Shown here one piece after another: positions 37,704 through 46,856 of a stretch of 64,000 nt of DNA. The notes below the pieces were generated by a model. It worked only from the letters and a program-made list of their open reading frames with translations, did not search any database and was not told the origin of the DNA. The position numbers and the translations under genes are program-made. The stretch covers positions 1-64,000 of the forward strand of contig CANSEY010000001.1 of assembly GCA_947646015.1 (NCBI GenBank). The letters run 5' to 3'. Position 1 is the stretch's first letter; every line of letters starts with the position of its first letter. The stretch comes from an uncultured Bacteroides sp. (GTDB lineage Bacteria > Bacteroidota > Bacteroidia > Bacteroidales > Bacteroidaceae).

Positions 37704-39155
37704 ATGATAAACTCTAAAATGATATATCGCATCACAGGTTTCCTCTTACTGATAGAGACAGGCCTGTTACTTTGCTGTGCAGGTGTTTCGCTGATATACC
37801 GCGAGGATGACCTGAGCAGTTTCCTGTTGTCGGCAGGATTGACTACTTTAGTCGCCATCCTTCTGCTGGCTCTTGGCAAAGGAGCCGAAAAACAACTTAA
37901 CCGCCGAGACGGATATGTCATTGTCAGTGTAGCATGGGTCGTGTTTTCCTTATTTGGAATGCTCCCGTTCTACCTCAGCCATTATATACCAAGCATAACC
38001 AATGCCTTCTTCGAAACGATGTCCGGATTCAGTAGTACCGGAGCCACCATTCTCGACGATATCGAAGCACTGCCCCACGGACTTCTCTTCTGGCGAAGCA
38101 TGACACAGTGGATAGGCGGATTGGGCATTGTCTTTTTTACCATTGCCGTACTGCCCATTTTCGGTGTGAGCGGCGTACAACTCTTTGCCGCCGAAGCCAG
38201 CGGGCCTACCTACGATAAAGTACATCCCCGTATCGGTGTGACGGCCAAATGGATATGGACTATCTATGCCGGACTGACAGCCATTGAAGTGATTCTTCTG
38301 TTATTCGGAGGCATGGGACTGTTCGACAGTATCTGCCACTCATTTGCCACGACCGGTACAGGAGGTTATTCTACCAAGCAAGACAGCATAGCCTATTACA
38401 ATTCACCTTATATAGAATATGTGATAGGTGTTTTTATGTTTCTCTCCGGAATCAACTTTACGCTACTTCTCCTGCTATTTACCGGTAAACTGAAGAAAGT
38501 ATCTCAAAATGCCGAGTTAAAGTGGTACGTGATGTCAGTGATTCTCTTTACCGCATTCATTGCGGCAGTGCTCTACCGCACCACCCCGATGGGAGCTGAG
38601 GAATCTTTCCGCAAAGCCTTTTTTCAAGTAGCTTCGCTGCATACTTCCACCGGATTTGTAACAGCCGACTACATGCAATGGGTACCGGTACTTTGGGGTA
38701 CCCTGACTGTCATCATGCTGATAGGTGCCTGTGCCGGAAGCACCACAGGAGGTATGAAATGCATCCGAATGGTGATTCTGGCCAAAGTGTCACGAAATGA
38801 ATTTAAACACATCGTACATCCGAACGCCGTACTTCCGGTGCGGGTGAACAAACAGGTCATTTCTCCTGCCATCCTGTCGACGGTACTGGCATTCTCATTC
38901 ATCTATGCCGTCATCATCATTGTCAGTGTACTGTTGATGCTGGCAATGGGCGTAGGTTTCACAGAATCTATCGGGACGGTGATTTCAAGTATCGGAAATA
39001 TGGGACCGGGATTGGGGAGCTGCGGTCCGGCCTATTCATGGGACGGACTCCCTGATCTGGCCAAATGGTTATTGTCGTTCCTGATGTTACTGGGACGTCT
39101 GGAACTATTCACCGTCTTACTTTTATTCAGTTCTGACTTTTGGAAAAGGAATTAG
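37704..39155 (+). CDS. trkH: Trk potassium channel subunit TrkH
   Basis: A 483-residue inner-membrane K+ transporter of four pore repeats. Pore-loop motifs are visible: SGFSSTGATI, SFATTGTGGYST, SLHTSTGFVTADY and SSIGNMGPGLG. SMTQWIGGLGIV and GACAGSTTGGMKCIR are further family marks. It works with TrkA, encoded just upstream. Confidence 0.95.
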   Translation: MINSKMIYRITGFLLLIETGLLLCCAGVSLIYREDDLSSFLLSAGLTTLVAILLLALGKGAEKQLNRRDGYVIVSVAWVVFSLFGMLPFYLSHYIPSITNAFFETMSGFSSTGATILDDIEALPHGLLFWRSMTQWIGGLGIVFFTIAVLPIFGVSGVQLFAAEASGPTYDKVHPRIGVTAKWIWTIYAGLTAIEVILLLFGGMGLFDSICHSFATTGTGGYSTKQDSIAYYNSPYIEYVIGVFMFLSGINFTLLLLLFTGKLKKVSQNAELKWYVMSVILFTAFIAAVLYRTTPMGAEESFRKAFFQVASLHTSTGFVTADYMQWVPVLWGTLTVIMLIGACAGSTTGGMKCIRMVILAKVSRNEFKHIVHPNAVLPVRVNKQVISPAILSTVLAFSFIYAVIIIVSVLLMLAMGVGFTESIGTVISSIGNMGPGLGSCGPAYSWDGLPDLAKWLLSFLMLLGRLELFTVLLLFSSDFWKRN

Positions 39156-39212
39156 AAACAAGTAAAGAAGCTTCATTGTTGTATCATACAAGATAATATA
39201 TAGTAGAGGCGG

Positions 39213-39248
39213 GTCAGAAATCGGTTGATAATCCCTCCAACTTCTGAC
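39213..39248 (+). terminator. Possible terminator after trkH
   Basis: GTCAGAA and TTCTGAC can pair around a 22-base loop, and TTTATTAAAAAACC follows. A weak candidate. Confidence 0.35.
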
Positions 39249-39313
39249 TCCCTTGATTTATTAAAAAACCTTTTTTGTCACGTGGAGTTTGCAAAAGAGA
39301 TAAAATTAAATTC

Positions 39314-39321
39314 TATATTTG
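39314..39321 (+). promoter_or_regulatory. -7 promoter box of the small secreted protein
   Basis: TATATTTG, 20 bases before the ATG at 39342. As no clear terminator follows that gene, it might also feed the nuo operon. Confidence 0.55.
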
Positions 39322-39341
39322 CAACCGTTTAAGAAATAGGA

Positions 39342-39719
39342 ATGAAACAAAACTTAAAATATTATATAATAATAGTGCTTGCCGTGCTGCTTCATTCGGT
39401 AACGATGAAAGCGGCAAACACCTCTTATATAATAGAAGATCCGGACCAGGAAGAATGTTTCATTTCGCAAGCTACTCCTGCAAGCCGGAATATCCTGGAA
39501 CGCTTTCATTTCTATTGTACCATTATGCCCTGTGAAATGGGGCATGCAGATATTTCTCATGTACCAACGGACAAAAGTTTTATCCGTCCTGAAATGATCT
39601 TTCATAAATACAGAATGAGAAATAATCCTTTTTCTGTCCATTCAAATCACTCACATACATACAATCCGTCTGATCCACTGACCTACTATGTCTACGGATT
39701 AAGGAAAATCATCATTTAA
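39342..39719 (+). CDS. Small exported protein of unknown function
   Basis: A 125-residue protein with an N-terminal signal-like helix (YYIIIVLAVLLHSVTMKA). The mature part is rich in His, Pro and Asn and holds two Cys in FHFYCTIMPCEMGH, plus several His-Ser/Asn pairs (SVHSNHSHTYN). No family is recognised. The Cys/His content could bind a metal, but nothing proves this. It sits 143 bases ahead of nuoA on the same strand. Confidence 0.65.
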   Translation: MKQNLKYYIIIVLAVLLHSVTMKAANTSYIIEDPDQEECFISQATPASRNILERFHFYCTIMPCEMGHADISHVPTDKSFIRPEMIFHKYRMRNNPFSVHSNHSHTYNPSDPLTYYVYGLRKIII

Positions 39720-39862
39720 AGAGTCACAAGCCACGAGTAGCCATGCTATCATGTAAACTGTTTCACTGATAGCTGTCAATACTCTTTCAATCAGTTGTCA
39801 CTCAGAGGTGTGTCAACTTATTGCTTACTTCAGATTATTCAATCTAAACATACTATTGGATT

Positions 39863-40213
39863 ATGAATTTTACATTGTTAGTTGTCGTTCTGCTGACCGC
39901 AATTGCCTTTGTCGGTGTGGTGATAGCCCTTTCAAACGCTATCTCGCCGCGGTCGTATAATGCACAAAAGTTCGAAGCGTATGAATGTGGTATCCCTACG
40001 CGCGGTAAATCATGGATGCAGTTCCGTGTAGGGTACTACCTGTTTGCCATTCTGTTTCTGATGTTCGATGTCGAAACAGTATTTCTGTTTCCCTGGGCCG
40101 TCATAGCCCGTGACCTGGGACCTCAGGGATTGATTAGTATTCTCTTCTTTTTAGTTGTGTTGGTTCTGGGCCTTGCCTATGCCTGGAAGAAAGGAGCACT
40201 GGAATGGAAATAA
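39863..40213 (+). CDS. nuoA: NADH-quinone oxidoreductase subunit A
   Basis: A 116-residue membrane subunit of complex I with three helices. The conserved loop [36 protein letters not shown] contains the family Cys and the acidic FDVE of helix 2. It is first gene of the nuo operon. It helps link the quinone site to the membrane arm. The gene overlaps nuoB by 10 bases if nuoB starts at 40204. No clean TAnnTTTG box is seen upstream; the nearest look-alike is TACTATTG at about 39851. Confidence 0.95.
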   Translation: MNFTLLVVVLLTAIAFVGVVIALSNAISPRSYNAQKFEAYECGIPTRGKSWMQFRVGYYLFAILFLMFDVETVFLFPWAVIARDLGPQGLISILFFLVVLVLGLAYAWKKGALEWK

Positions 40214-40794
40214 TGAAAAAGCCTAAAATAAAGTCTATCCCGTATGAAGACTTCATCGACAACGAATCGTTGGAAAAGATGGTCAAAGAACTCAATGAAG
40301 GCGGTGCAAACGTCTTTGTGGGAGTACTTGACGATCTTATCAACTGGGGACGCAGCAACTCGCTGTGGCCACTTACTTTCGCAACCAGCTGTTGCGGTAT
40401 CGAATTCATGGCACTGGGTGCCGCGCGTTACGACATGGCCCGCTTCGGGTTTGAAGTAGCCCGTGCCAGTCCGCGCCAAGCCGACATGATCATGGTATGC
40501 GGCACCATTACCAACAAAATGGCTCCGGTACTGAAACGTCTGTATGATCAGATGGCAGATCCCAAATATGTAATTGCCGTAGGAGGATGTGCAGTAAGCG
40601 GAGGCCCGTTTCGCAAATCCTATCATGTGGTGAACGGAGTAGACAAGATTCTCCCGGTCGATGTATATATTCCCGGATGCCCTCCCCGCCCGGAAGCATT
40701 TTATTACGGTATGATGCAACTGCAACGGAAAGTGAAGATAGAGAAATTCTTCGGAGGAGTAAACCGGAAAGAGAAAAAACCTGAAGGGAAATGA
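40204..40794 (+). CDS. nuoB: NADH-quinone oxidoreductase subunit B
   Basis: A 196-residue peripheral subunit carrying the N2 4Fe-4S cluster next to the quinone site. Its ligands are the tandem cysteines in TSCCGIEFM, the Cys in VGGCAVSGG and that in [10 protein letters not shown]. The start at 40204 (MEIMKK) is chosen by remembered likeness to other Bacteroides NuoB; an ATG at 40213 overlaps the nuoA stop as TAATG and is possible. Confidence 0.95.
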   Translation: MEIMKKPKIKSIPYEDFIDNESLEKMVKELNEGGANVFVGVLDDLINWGRSNSLWPLTFATSCCGIEFMALGAARYDMARFGFEVARASPRQADMIMVCGTITNKMAPVLKRLYDQMADPKYVIAVGGCAVSGGPFRKSYHVVNGVDKILPVDVYIPGCPPRPEAFYYGMMQLQRKVKIEKFFGGVNRKEKKPEGK

Positions 40795-40815
40795 ATCTGC
40801 TTTAATTAGTAAAAT

Positions 40816-42408
40816 ATGGAAGAAATAAAATACATAGAACCCGCAGCACTACACGACGAAATGCTGCGTCTGCGTAACGAAAAACAGATGGACTTCCTCG
40901 AAAGCCTAACGGGTATGGACTGGGGAGTGGCAGACGAAGGTGACGCACCGAACGTAACCCGGGGACTTGGAGTAGTCTATCATCTGGAATCGACCGTAAC
41001 CGGCGAACGCATCGCGATAAAAACATCCACAAATAACCGCGAAACTCCGGAAATACCTTCCGTCAGTGACATCTGGAAAGCGGCCGACTTCAACGAGCGT
41101 GAAGTTTTCGACTATTACGGCATTGTATTCATCGGACATCCCGACATGCGACGTCTTTATCTGCGTAATGACTGGGTAGGCCATCCGATGCGTAAAGATA
41201 ACAACCCGGAGAAAGACAATCCGCTACGTATGGACAATGAAGAGACGTATGATACGACCCGGGAAATAGAGCTGAATCCGGACGGAACGTATCAAACTCA
41301 GGAGAATGTGATCTTCGATGACCGTGAATACGTAGTCAACATCGGGCCACAGCACCCGGCAACCCACGGAGTGATGCGCTTCCGCGTCTCACTTGAAGGC
41401 GAAACCATCAAAAAGCTCGACGCCAACTGCGGATATATACACCGTGGGATCGAGAAGATGAACGAAAGCCTCACCTATCCGCAGACTTTGGCACTGACCG
41501 ACCGGCTCGATTATCTGGGAGCACACCAGAACCGCCACGCACTCTGCATGTGCATCGAGAAAGCAATGGGTATCGAGGTCAGCGAACGCGTGAAATACAT
41601 CCGTACCATCATGGACGAACTTCAGCGTATCGACTCTCACCTCCTATTCTACTCCTGTCTTGCCATGGACCTGGGCGCATTGACAGCTTTCTTTTACGGA
41701 TTCCGTGACCGTGAAATGATTCTGGATATGTTCGAAGAAACTTGCGGCGGACGTTTGATAATGAACTACAATACCATTGGAGGCGTACAGGCAGACCTGC
41801 ACCCGAACTTCATCCCGAGAGTAAAGAAGTTCATCCCTTACCTGCGTGGAATCATCCACGAATATCACGACGTATTCACCGGCAATGTCATTGCCCGGCA
41901 ACGTCTGAAAGGTGTAGGGGTGCTGAGTCGCGAAGATGCCATTTCTTTCGGATGTACCGGTGGAACAGGCCGTGCCAGCGGCTGGGCATGTGATGTACGC
42001 AAACGTATGCCTTACGGCGTATACGATAAGGTGGATTTTAAAGAAATCGTTTATACCGAAGGCGACTCTTTTGCCCGTTACATGGTGCGTATGGACGAAA
42101 TCATGGAGAGCCTGAACATTATCGAGCAATTGATTGACAATATTCCGGAAGGACCGATACAGGAGAAAATGAAACCCATCATCCGGGTACCGGAAGGAAG
42201 TTACTATACCGCCGTTGAAGGCAGCCGCGGTGAATTCGGAGTGTTCCTCGAGAGTCATGGCGACAAGACACCTTACCGTTTGCACTACCGTTCGACGGGG
42301 TTGCCACTGGTTTCGGCTGTCGATACCATCTGCCGGGGAGCTAAGATTGCCGACCTGATCGCTATCGGCGGAACGCTGGATTATGTGGTACCGGACATCG
42401 ACAGATAA
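40816..42408 (+). CDS. nuoCD: NADH-quinone oxidoreductase fused subunits C/D
   Basis: A 530-residue fusion. Residues 1 to about 150 are the 30-kDa NuoC part (FNEREVFDYYGIVFIGHPDMRRLYL). From about 170 on is the 49-kDa NuoD part: IGPQHPATHGVMRFRV, CGYIHRGIEKM, LTDRLDYLGAH and the C-terminal ICRGAKIADLIAIGGTLDYVVPDIDR. NuoD forms the quinone pocket with NuoB. The C/D fusion is also known in enterobacteria. Confidence 0.95.
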   Translation: MEEIKYIEPAALHDEMLRLRNEKQMDFLESLTGMDWGVADEGDAPNVTRGLGVVYHLESTVTGERIAIKTSTNNRETPEIPSVSDIWKAADFNEREVFDYYGIVFIGHPDMRRLYLRNDWVGHPMRKDNNPEKDNPLRMDNEETYDTTREIELNPDGTYQTQENVIFDDREYVVNIGPQHPATHGVMRFRVSLEGETIKKLDANCGYIHRGIEKMNESLTYPQTLALTDRLDYLGAHQNRHALCMCIEKAMGIEVSERVKYIRTIMDELQRIDSHLLFYSCLAMDLGALTAFFYGFRDREMILDMFEETCGGRLIMNYNTIGGVQADLHPNFIPRVKKFIPYLRGIIHEYHDVFTGNVIARQRLKGVGVLSREDAISFGCTGGTGRASGWACDVRKRMPYGVYDKVDFKEIVYTEGDSFARYMVRMDEIMESLNIIEQLIDNIPEGPIQEKMKPIIRVPEGSYYTAVEGSRGEFGVFLESHGDKTPYRLHYRSTGLPLVSAVDTICRGAKIADLIAIGGTLDYVVPDIDR

Positions 42409-42448
42409 GGAAGCCCTGACGGCTCTTATCCTAAATCCGGATCACTCC

Positions 42449-42480
42449 AATCGTAAATAGTAAATCGTCTAATCGTAAAT
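42449..42480 (+). repeat. Short direct repeats before nuoH
   Basis: AATCGTAAAT occurs at 42449-42458 and 42471-42480, with a related TAAATCGT between them, in the 79-base gap between nuoCD and nuoH. It is the only sizeable gap in the operon. The role is unknown. Confidence 0.4.
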
Positions 42481-42487
42481 ATAGTAT

Positions 42488-43564
42488 ATGTTTGACTTTA
42501 GTATAATAACAAGTTGGATACACCAGACATTAACCTCCGTCATGCCGGAGGGATTGGCTGTATTCATAGAATGTGTCGTTATCGGGGTGTGCATTGTGGC
42601 TTTGTACGCCATACTTGCCATTCTCCTTATTTATATGGAACGCAAGGTGTGCGGTTTCTTCCAGTGCCGACTGGGTCCGAACCGCGTAGGAAAGTGGGGA
42701 AGCATCCAGGTGCTCTGCGATGTGCTCAAGATGCTGACCAAAGAGATCATCGAACTGAAGCATTCGGACAAATTCCTTTATAACCTGGCTCCGTTCATGG
42801 TGATTATCGCCTCATTTCTCACCTTTTCGTGCCTGCCTATCAGTAAAGGGCTGGAAGTGCTGGACTTCAACGTAGGTGTCTTCTTCCTGTTGGCAGCTTC
42901 GAGCATAGGCGTAGTGGGTATCCTGCTGGCCGGCTGGGGTTCGAACAATAAGTTCTCACTGATCGGTGCTATGCGAAGCGGTGCACAAATCATCAGTTAT
43001 GAATTGTCTGTCGGACTTAGTATTCTCACAATGGTGGTCCTGATGGGTACCATGCAGTTTTCTGAGATTGTGGAAAGTCAGGCTAACGGATGGTTTATCT
43101 TCAAAGGACACATCCCGGCCCTGATCGCTTTCGTTATCTATCTGATAGCCGGCAACGCAGAATGTAACCGTGGTCCGTTCGACCTTCCCGAAGCGGAAAG
43201 TGAACTGACGGCAGGATACCATACCGAGTATTCGGGTATGCACTTCGGCTTCTTTTATCTGGCCGAATATCTGAATATGTTCATCGTAGCTGCCGTAGCC
43301 GCCACCATCTTCCTGGGAGGCTGGATGCCGCTGCACATTGTCGGGCTGGACGGATTCAATGCAGTGATGGATTATATTCCGGGATTCATCTGGTTTTTCG
43401 GAAAGGCATTCTTCGTAGTGTTCCTGCTGATGTGGATCAAATGGACTTTCCCGCGTCTGCGTATTGACCAGATACTAAACCTGGAATGGAAATATTTGGT
43501 ACCTATTTCAATGGTCAATCTGGTAATCATGGTATTAATCGTAGTCTTCGGACTGCACTTCTAA
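42488..43564 (+). CDS. nuoH: NADH-quinone oxidoreductase subunit H
   Basis: A 358-residue membrane subunit joining the peripheral and membrane arms and lining the quinone channel. Marks: [20 protein letters not shown] after helix 1, [11 protein letters not shown], and the acidic loop [29 protein letters not shown]. About eight helices. Confidence 0.96.
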   Translation: MFDFSIITSWIHQTLTSVMPEGLAVFIECVVIGVCIVALYAILAILLIYMERKVCGFFQCRLGPNRVGKWGSIQVLCDVLKMLTKEIIELKHSDKFLYNLAPFMVIIASFLTFSCLPISKGLEVLDFNVGVFFLLAASSIGVVGILLAGWGSNNKFSLIGAMRSGAQIISYELSVGLSILTMVVLMGTMQFSEIVESQANGWFIFKGHIPALIAFVIYLIAGNAECNRGPFDLPEAESELTAGYHTEYSGMHFGFFYLAEYLNMFIVAAVAATIFLGGWMPLHIVGLDGFNAVMDYIPGFIWFFGKAFFVVFLLMWIKWTFPRLRIDQILNLEWKYLVPISMVNLVIMVLIVVFGLHF

Positions 43565-43580
43565 CCCGGAGGGCTGAAAG

Positions 43581-44060
43581 ATGAAAAATGAAGAATATAC
43601 ATATCTAGGCGGCCTGATGCAAGGCATCGGCTCCCTGCTGACGGGTATGAAAACCACCATCAAGGTATATTTTCGAAAGAAAGTGACCGAACAATACCCG
43701 GAGAACCGCGCCGAACTCAAAATGTTCGACCGCTTTCGCGGTACATTGAACATGCCTCACAACGAAAACAATGAGCACCGTTGTGTAGCCTGTGGGTTGT
43801 GTCAGATGGCATGTCCCAATGATACCATTAAAGTGACCAGCGAAACCATTGAAACCGAAGAGGGCAAAAAGAAGAAAATACTGGCAAAGTATGAATACGA
43901 CCTTGGTTCGTGTATCTTCTGCCAGCTCTGTGTCAACGCTTGCCCACACGACGCAATCACCTTCGACCAGGTATTTGAGCATGCCGTATTCGACCGGACC
44001 AAACTTGTCCTGCAACTCAACCGCGAAGGAAGTAAAGTAATCGAAAAGAAAAAAGAATAA
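43581..44060 (+). CDS. nuoI: NADH-quinone oxidoreductase subunit I
   Basis: A 159-residue ferredoxin-like subunit with two 4Fe-4S motifs, CVACGLCQMACP and CIFCQLCVNACP, both full CxxCxxCxxxCP. In this complex it is the outermost iron-sulfur subunit encoded by the operon, so it is the likely point where an alternative donor delivers electrons. Confidence 0.95.
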   Translation: MKNEEYTYLGGLMQGIGSLLTGMKTTIKVYFRKKVTEQYPENRAELKMFDRFRGTLNMPHNENNEHRCVACGLCQMACPNDTIKVTSETIETEEGKKKKILAKYEYDLGSCIFCQLCVNACPHDAITFDQVFEHAVFDRTKLVLQLNREGSKVIEKKKE

Positions 44061-44066
44061 AAGAAT

Positions 44067-44579
44067 ATGGGACTTACACTTGAAACAGTAGTATTCTACT
44101 TTCTGGCAGTGTTCATCATTGCCATGTCCATACTGACAGTGACCACGCAGCGTATCGTGCGTTCGGCCACTTACCTGCTGTTCGTGCTTTTCGGCACAGC
44201 AGGTATCTACTTTCTGTTAGGATACACTTTCCTCGGATCGGTACAGATCATGGTCTATGCCGGAGGTATCGTGGTGCTCTATGTATTCTCCATCCTACTG
44301 ACGAGTGGAGAAGGCGACCGGGCCGCTCACCTGAAACGGAGTAAATTCCTGGCAGGGCTTGTCACTACGATTATAGGTGCAATCCTGGTGCTCTTCATTA
44401 CACTGACACACAAATTTGTGCCGACAAGCGATCCGGAACCTGTAGAAATCAGTATCAAGACCATCGGACATGCTTTGTTAAGCAGTGGTAAATATGGATA
44501 TGTATTGCCTTTTGAAGCAGTCAGCATTCTGTTGCTGGCCTGTATCGTGGGCGGATTATTAATTGCACGTAAAAGATAG
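44067..44579 (+). CDS. nuoJ: NADH-quinone oxidoreductase subunit J
   Basis: A 170-residue membrane subunit with about five helices. The conserved SATYLLFVLFGTAGIYFLLG and VQIMVYAGGIVVLYVFSILL (the kinked helix 3) are clear. Spacing is 6 bases on both sides. Confidence 0.94.
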   Translation: MGLTLETVVFYFLAVFIIAMSILTVTTQRIVRSATYLLFVLFGTAGIYFLLGYTFLGSVQIMVYAGGIVVLYVFSILLTSGEGDRAAHLKRSKFLAGLVTTIIGAILVLFITLTHKFVPTSDPEPVEISIKTIGHALLSSGKYGYVLPFEAVSILLLACIVGGLLIARKR

Positions 44580-44585
44580 GACGAT

Positions 44586-44897
44586 ATGATGATACACATG
44601 GAATATTACCTGGTGGTTTCTACCATCATGATGTTTGCGGGAATATACGGGTTCTTCACCCGCCGCAACACACTTGCTATCCTCATCTCTGTAGAACTGA
44701 TGCTGAATGCTACAGATATCAACTTTGCCGTATTTAACCGTTTCCTTTTTCCCGGAGAGCTCGAAGGGTATTTCTTTGCCCTGTTCTCCATTGCCATCTC
44801 GGCAGCGGAAACGGCTATCGCTATCGCCATCATGATTAATATTTACCGGAATATACGTAGTATTCAAGTAAAGAATCTGGATGAATTAAAGTGGTAA
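44586..44897 (+). CDS. nuoK: NADH-quinone oxidoreductase subunit K
   Basis: A 103-residue three-helix membrane subunit. ILISVELMLNATDINF holds the family Glu of helix 2, and AISAAETAIAIAIMINIYR the Glu of helix 3, both needed for proton pumping. An ATG one codon later is also possible. Confidence 0.94.
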   Translation: MMIHMEYYLVVSTIMMFAGIYGFFTRRNTLAILISVELMLNATDINFAVFNRFLFPGELEGYFFALFSIAISAAETAIAIAIMINIYRNIRSIQVKNLDELKW

Positions 44898-44933
44898 ATA
44901 CGTCATTATGATCATAGAAATAATAACTAAATT

Positions 44934-46844
44934 ATGGAATATACAATTCTGATCCTTCTTCTCCCCTTCCTCTCCTTCCTGGCATTAGGGATAGGAGGCA
45001 AGTGGATGAGCCACCGAACAGCGGGCACCATAGGCACGCTGGTATTGGCAGCAGTGACAGTACTCTCGTACGTCACGGCCGTACATTACTTCTCGGCACC
45101 CCGTCTGGCAGACGGAACGTTTGCCACACTCATTCCTTATAACTTTGAATGGCTTCCGTTCACGGAAACACTAACGTTCAACCTGGGCATTTTGCTCGAC
45201 CCCATCTCGGTGATGATGCTGATCGTAATTTCTACAGTCAGCCTGATGGTACATATCTACTCTTTCGGCTATATGAAAGGCGAACGGGGATTCCAGCGCT
45301 ACTACGCATTCTTATCCTTATTCACCATGTCTATGCTCGGACTGGTAGTGGCAACCAACATTTTCCAGATGTACTTATTCTGGGAGTTGGTAGGTGTATC
45401 TTCTTACCTCCTGATCGGTTTCTACTATACCCGTCCGGCTGCTATTGCCGCCAGTAAAAAAGCATTCATCGTGACTCGCTTTGCCGACCTGGGCTTCCTG
45501 ATCGGTATCCTGATATACGGATACTACGGAGGTACTTTCGGATTTACTCCCGACACAGTTTCAATGTTGAGCGGTGGCGCCGGTATGTTGCCTCTGGCAC
45601 TCGGGCTGATGTTTGTCGGCGGTGCCGGCAAGAGTGCCATGTTCCCGCTGCATATCTGGTTACCGGACGCCATGGAAGGTCCGACTCCCGTCAGTGCACT
45701 GATTCATGCCGCCACCATGGTAGTAGCCGGCGTTTACCTGGTGGCACGCATGTTCCCGCTTTTCATCGAATATGCTCCGGACGTACTCCACCTGATTGGT
45801 TGGGTAGGTGCTTTCACCGCTTTTTATGCTGCCAGCGTGGCTTGCGTACAGAGTGACATCAAGCGTGTACTTGCTTTCTCGACCATCTCACAAATCGGAT
45901 TTATGATCGTGGCACTGGGTGTTTGTACCTCTTCCGATCCGCATCACGGAGGGTTGGGATACATGGCCGGCATGTTCCACCTTTTCACACACGCCATGTT
46001 CAAGGCCTTGCTCTTCCTGGGTGCAGGCAGCATTATCCATGCCGTTCACTCCAACGAGATGTCGGCTATGGGAGGATTACGCAAATACATGCCGATCACG
46101 CATATCACCTTCCTGATAGCTTGTCTCGCCATTGCAGGTATTCCTCCGTTCTCGGGTTTCTTCTCCAAAGATGAAATTCTGGCAGCTTGCTTCCAGTATA
46201 GCCCGACGATGGGTTGGGTGATGACCGTCATCGCAGCTATGACCGCCTTTTATATGTTCCGTCTCTACTACGGCATCTTCTGGGGTGGCACAGCACCGGG
46301 GCAAAAGTCGACAAGCGATGGTACAAGCCACGTACATACTCCCCACGAATCTCCCCTGACCATGACTGTTCCGTTAATCTTCCTGGCCGCCGTCACTTGC
46401 GTGGCCGGTTTCATTCCTTTCGGACATTTCATCAGCTCCAACGGTGAATCGTATACCATCCATCTTGAGACATCAGTAGCCGTCACAAGTGTAGTGATTG
46501 CTGTGGCGTCCATCGTCCTGGCCACTTGCATGTACCTGCGTCAGCAGCAACCTCTGGCAGATAAACTTGCCAAACGTTTTGCCGGACTGCACCGTGCAGC
46601 CTATCATCGTTTCTACATCGACGAGGTGTATCAGTTCATCACACACCGGATTATCTTCCGTTGCATCTCTACACCGATCGCCTGGTTCGACCGCCACGTG
46701 GTAGACGGATTCTTCAACTTCATAGCCTGGGGTACCCATGCTACAAGCGATGAGATACGGGGATTGCAAAGCGGACGTGTACAGCAATACGCTTATGTAT
46801 TCCTGCTCGGAGCGCTGATACTTATCTTAATATTAATCTTATAA
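44934..46844 (+). CDS. nuoL: NADH-quinone oxidoreductase subunit L
   Basis: A 636-residue antiporter-like proton-pumping subunit. Clear marks: FWELVGVSSYLLIGFYY, KSAMFPLHIWLPDAMEGPTPVSALIHAATMVVAGVYL, and KDEILAACF. The C-terminal region forms the long lateral helix with its anchor (FLLGALILILILIL). Confidence 0.95.
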   Translation: MEYTILILLLPFLSFLALGIGGKWMSHRTAGTIGTLVLAAVTVLSYVTAVHYFSAPRLADGTFATLIPYNFEWLPFTETLTFNLGILLDPISVMMLIVISTVSLMVHIYSFGYMKGERGFQRYYAFLSLFTMSMLGLVVATNIFQMYLFWELVGVSSYLLIGFYYTRPAAIAASKKAFIVTRFADLGFLIGILIYGYYGGTFGFTPDTVSMLSGGAGMLPLALGLMFVGGAGKSAMFPLHIWLPDAMEGPTPVSALIHAATMVVAGVYLVARMFPLFIEYAPDVLHLIGWVGAFTAFYAASVACVQSDIKRVLAFSTISQIGFMIVALGVCTSSDPHHGGLGYMAGMFHLFTHAMFKALLFLGAGSIIHAVHSNEMSAMGGLRKYMPITHITFLIACLAIAGIPPFSGFFSKDEILAACFQYSPTMGWVMTVIAAMTAFYMFRLYYGIFWGGTAPGQKSTSDGTSHVHTPHESPLTMTVPLIFLAAVTCVAGFIPFGHFISSNGESYTIHLETSVAVTSVVIAVASIVLATCMYLRQQQPLADKLAKRFAGLHRAAYHRFYIDEVYQFITHRIIFRCISTPIAWFDRHVVDGFFNFIAWGTHATSDEIRGLQSGRVQQYAYVFLLGALILILILIL

Positions 46845-46856
46845 AGCACAAAAGAT

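Noticed and set aside
36806..37921. 371-codon minus-strand frame
   Set aside because: Antisense to trkA and the start of trkH, both unmistakable; a long open shadow caused by codon bias.
41644..42285. 213-codon minus-strand frame
   Set aside because: Antisense within nuoCD, with no domain resemblance.
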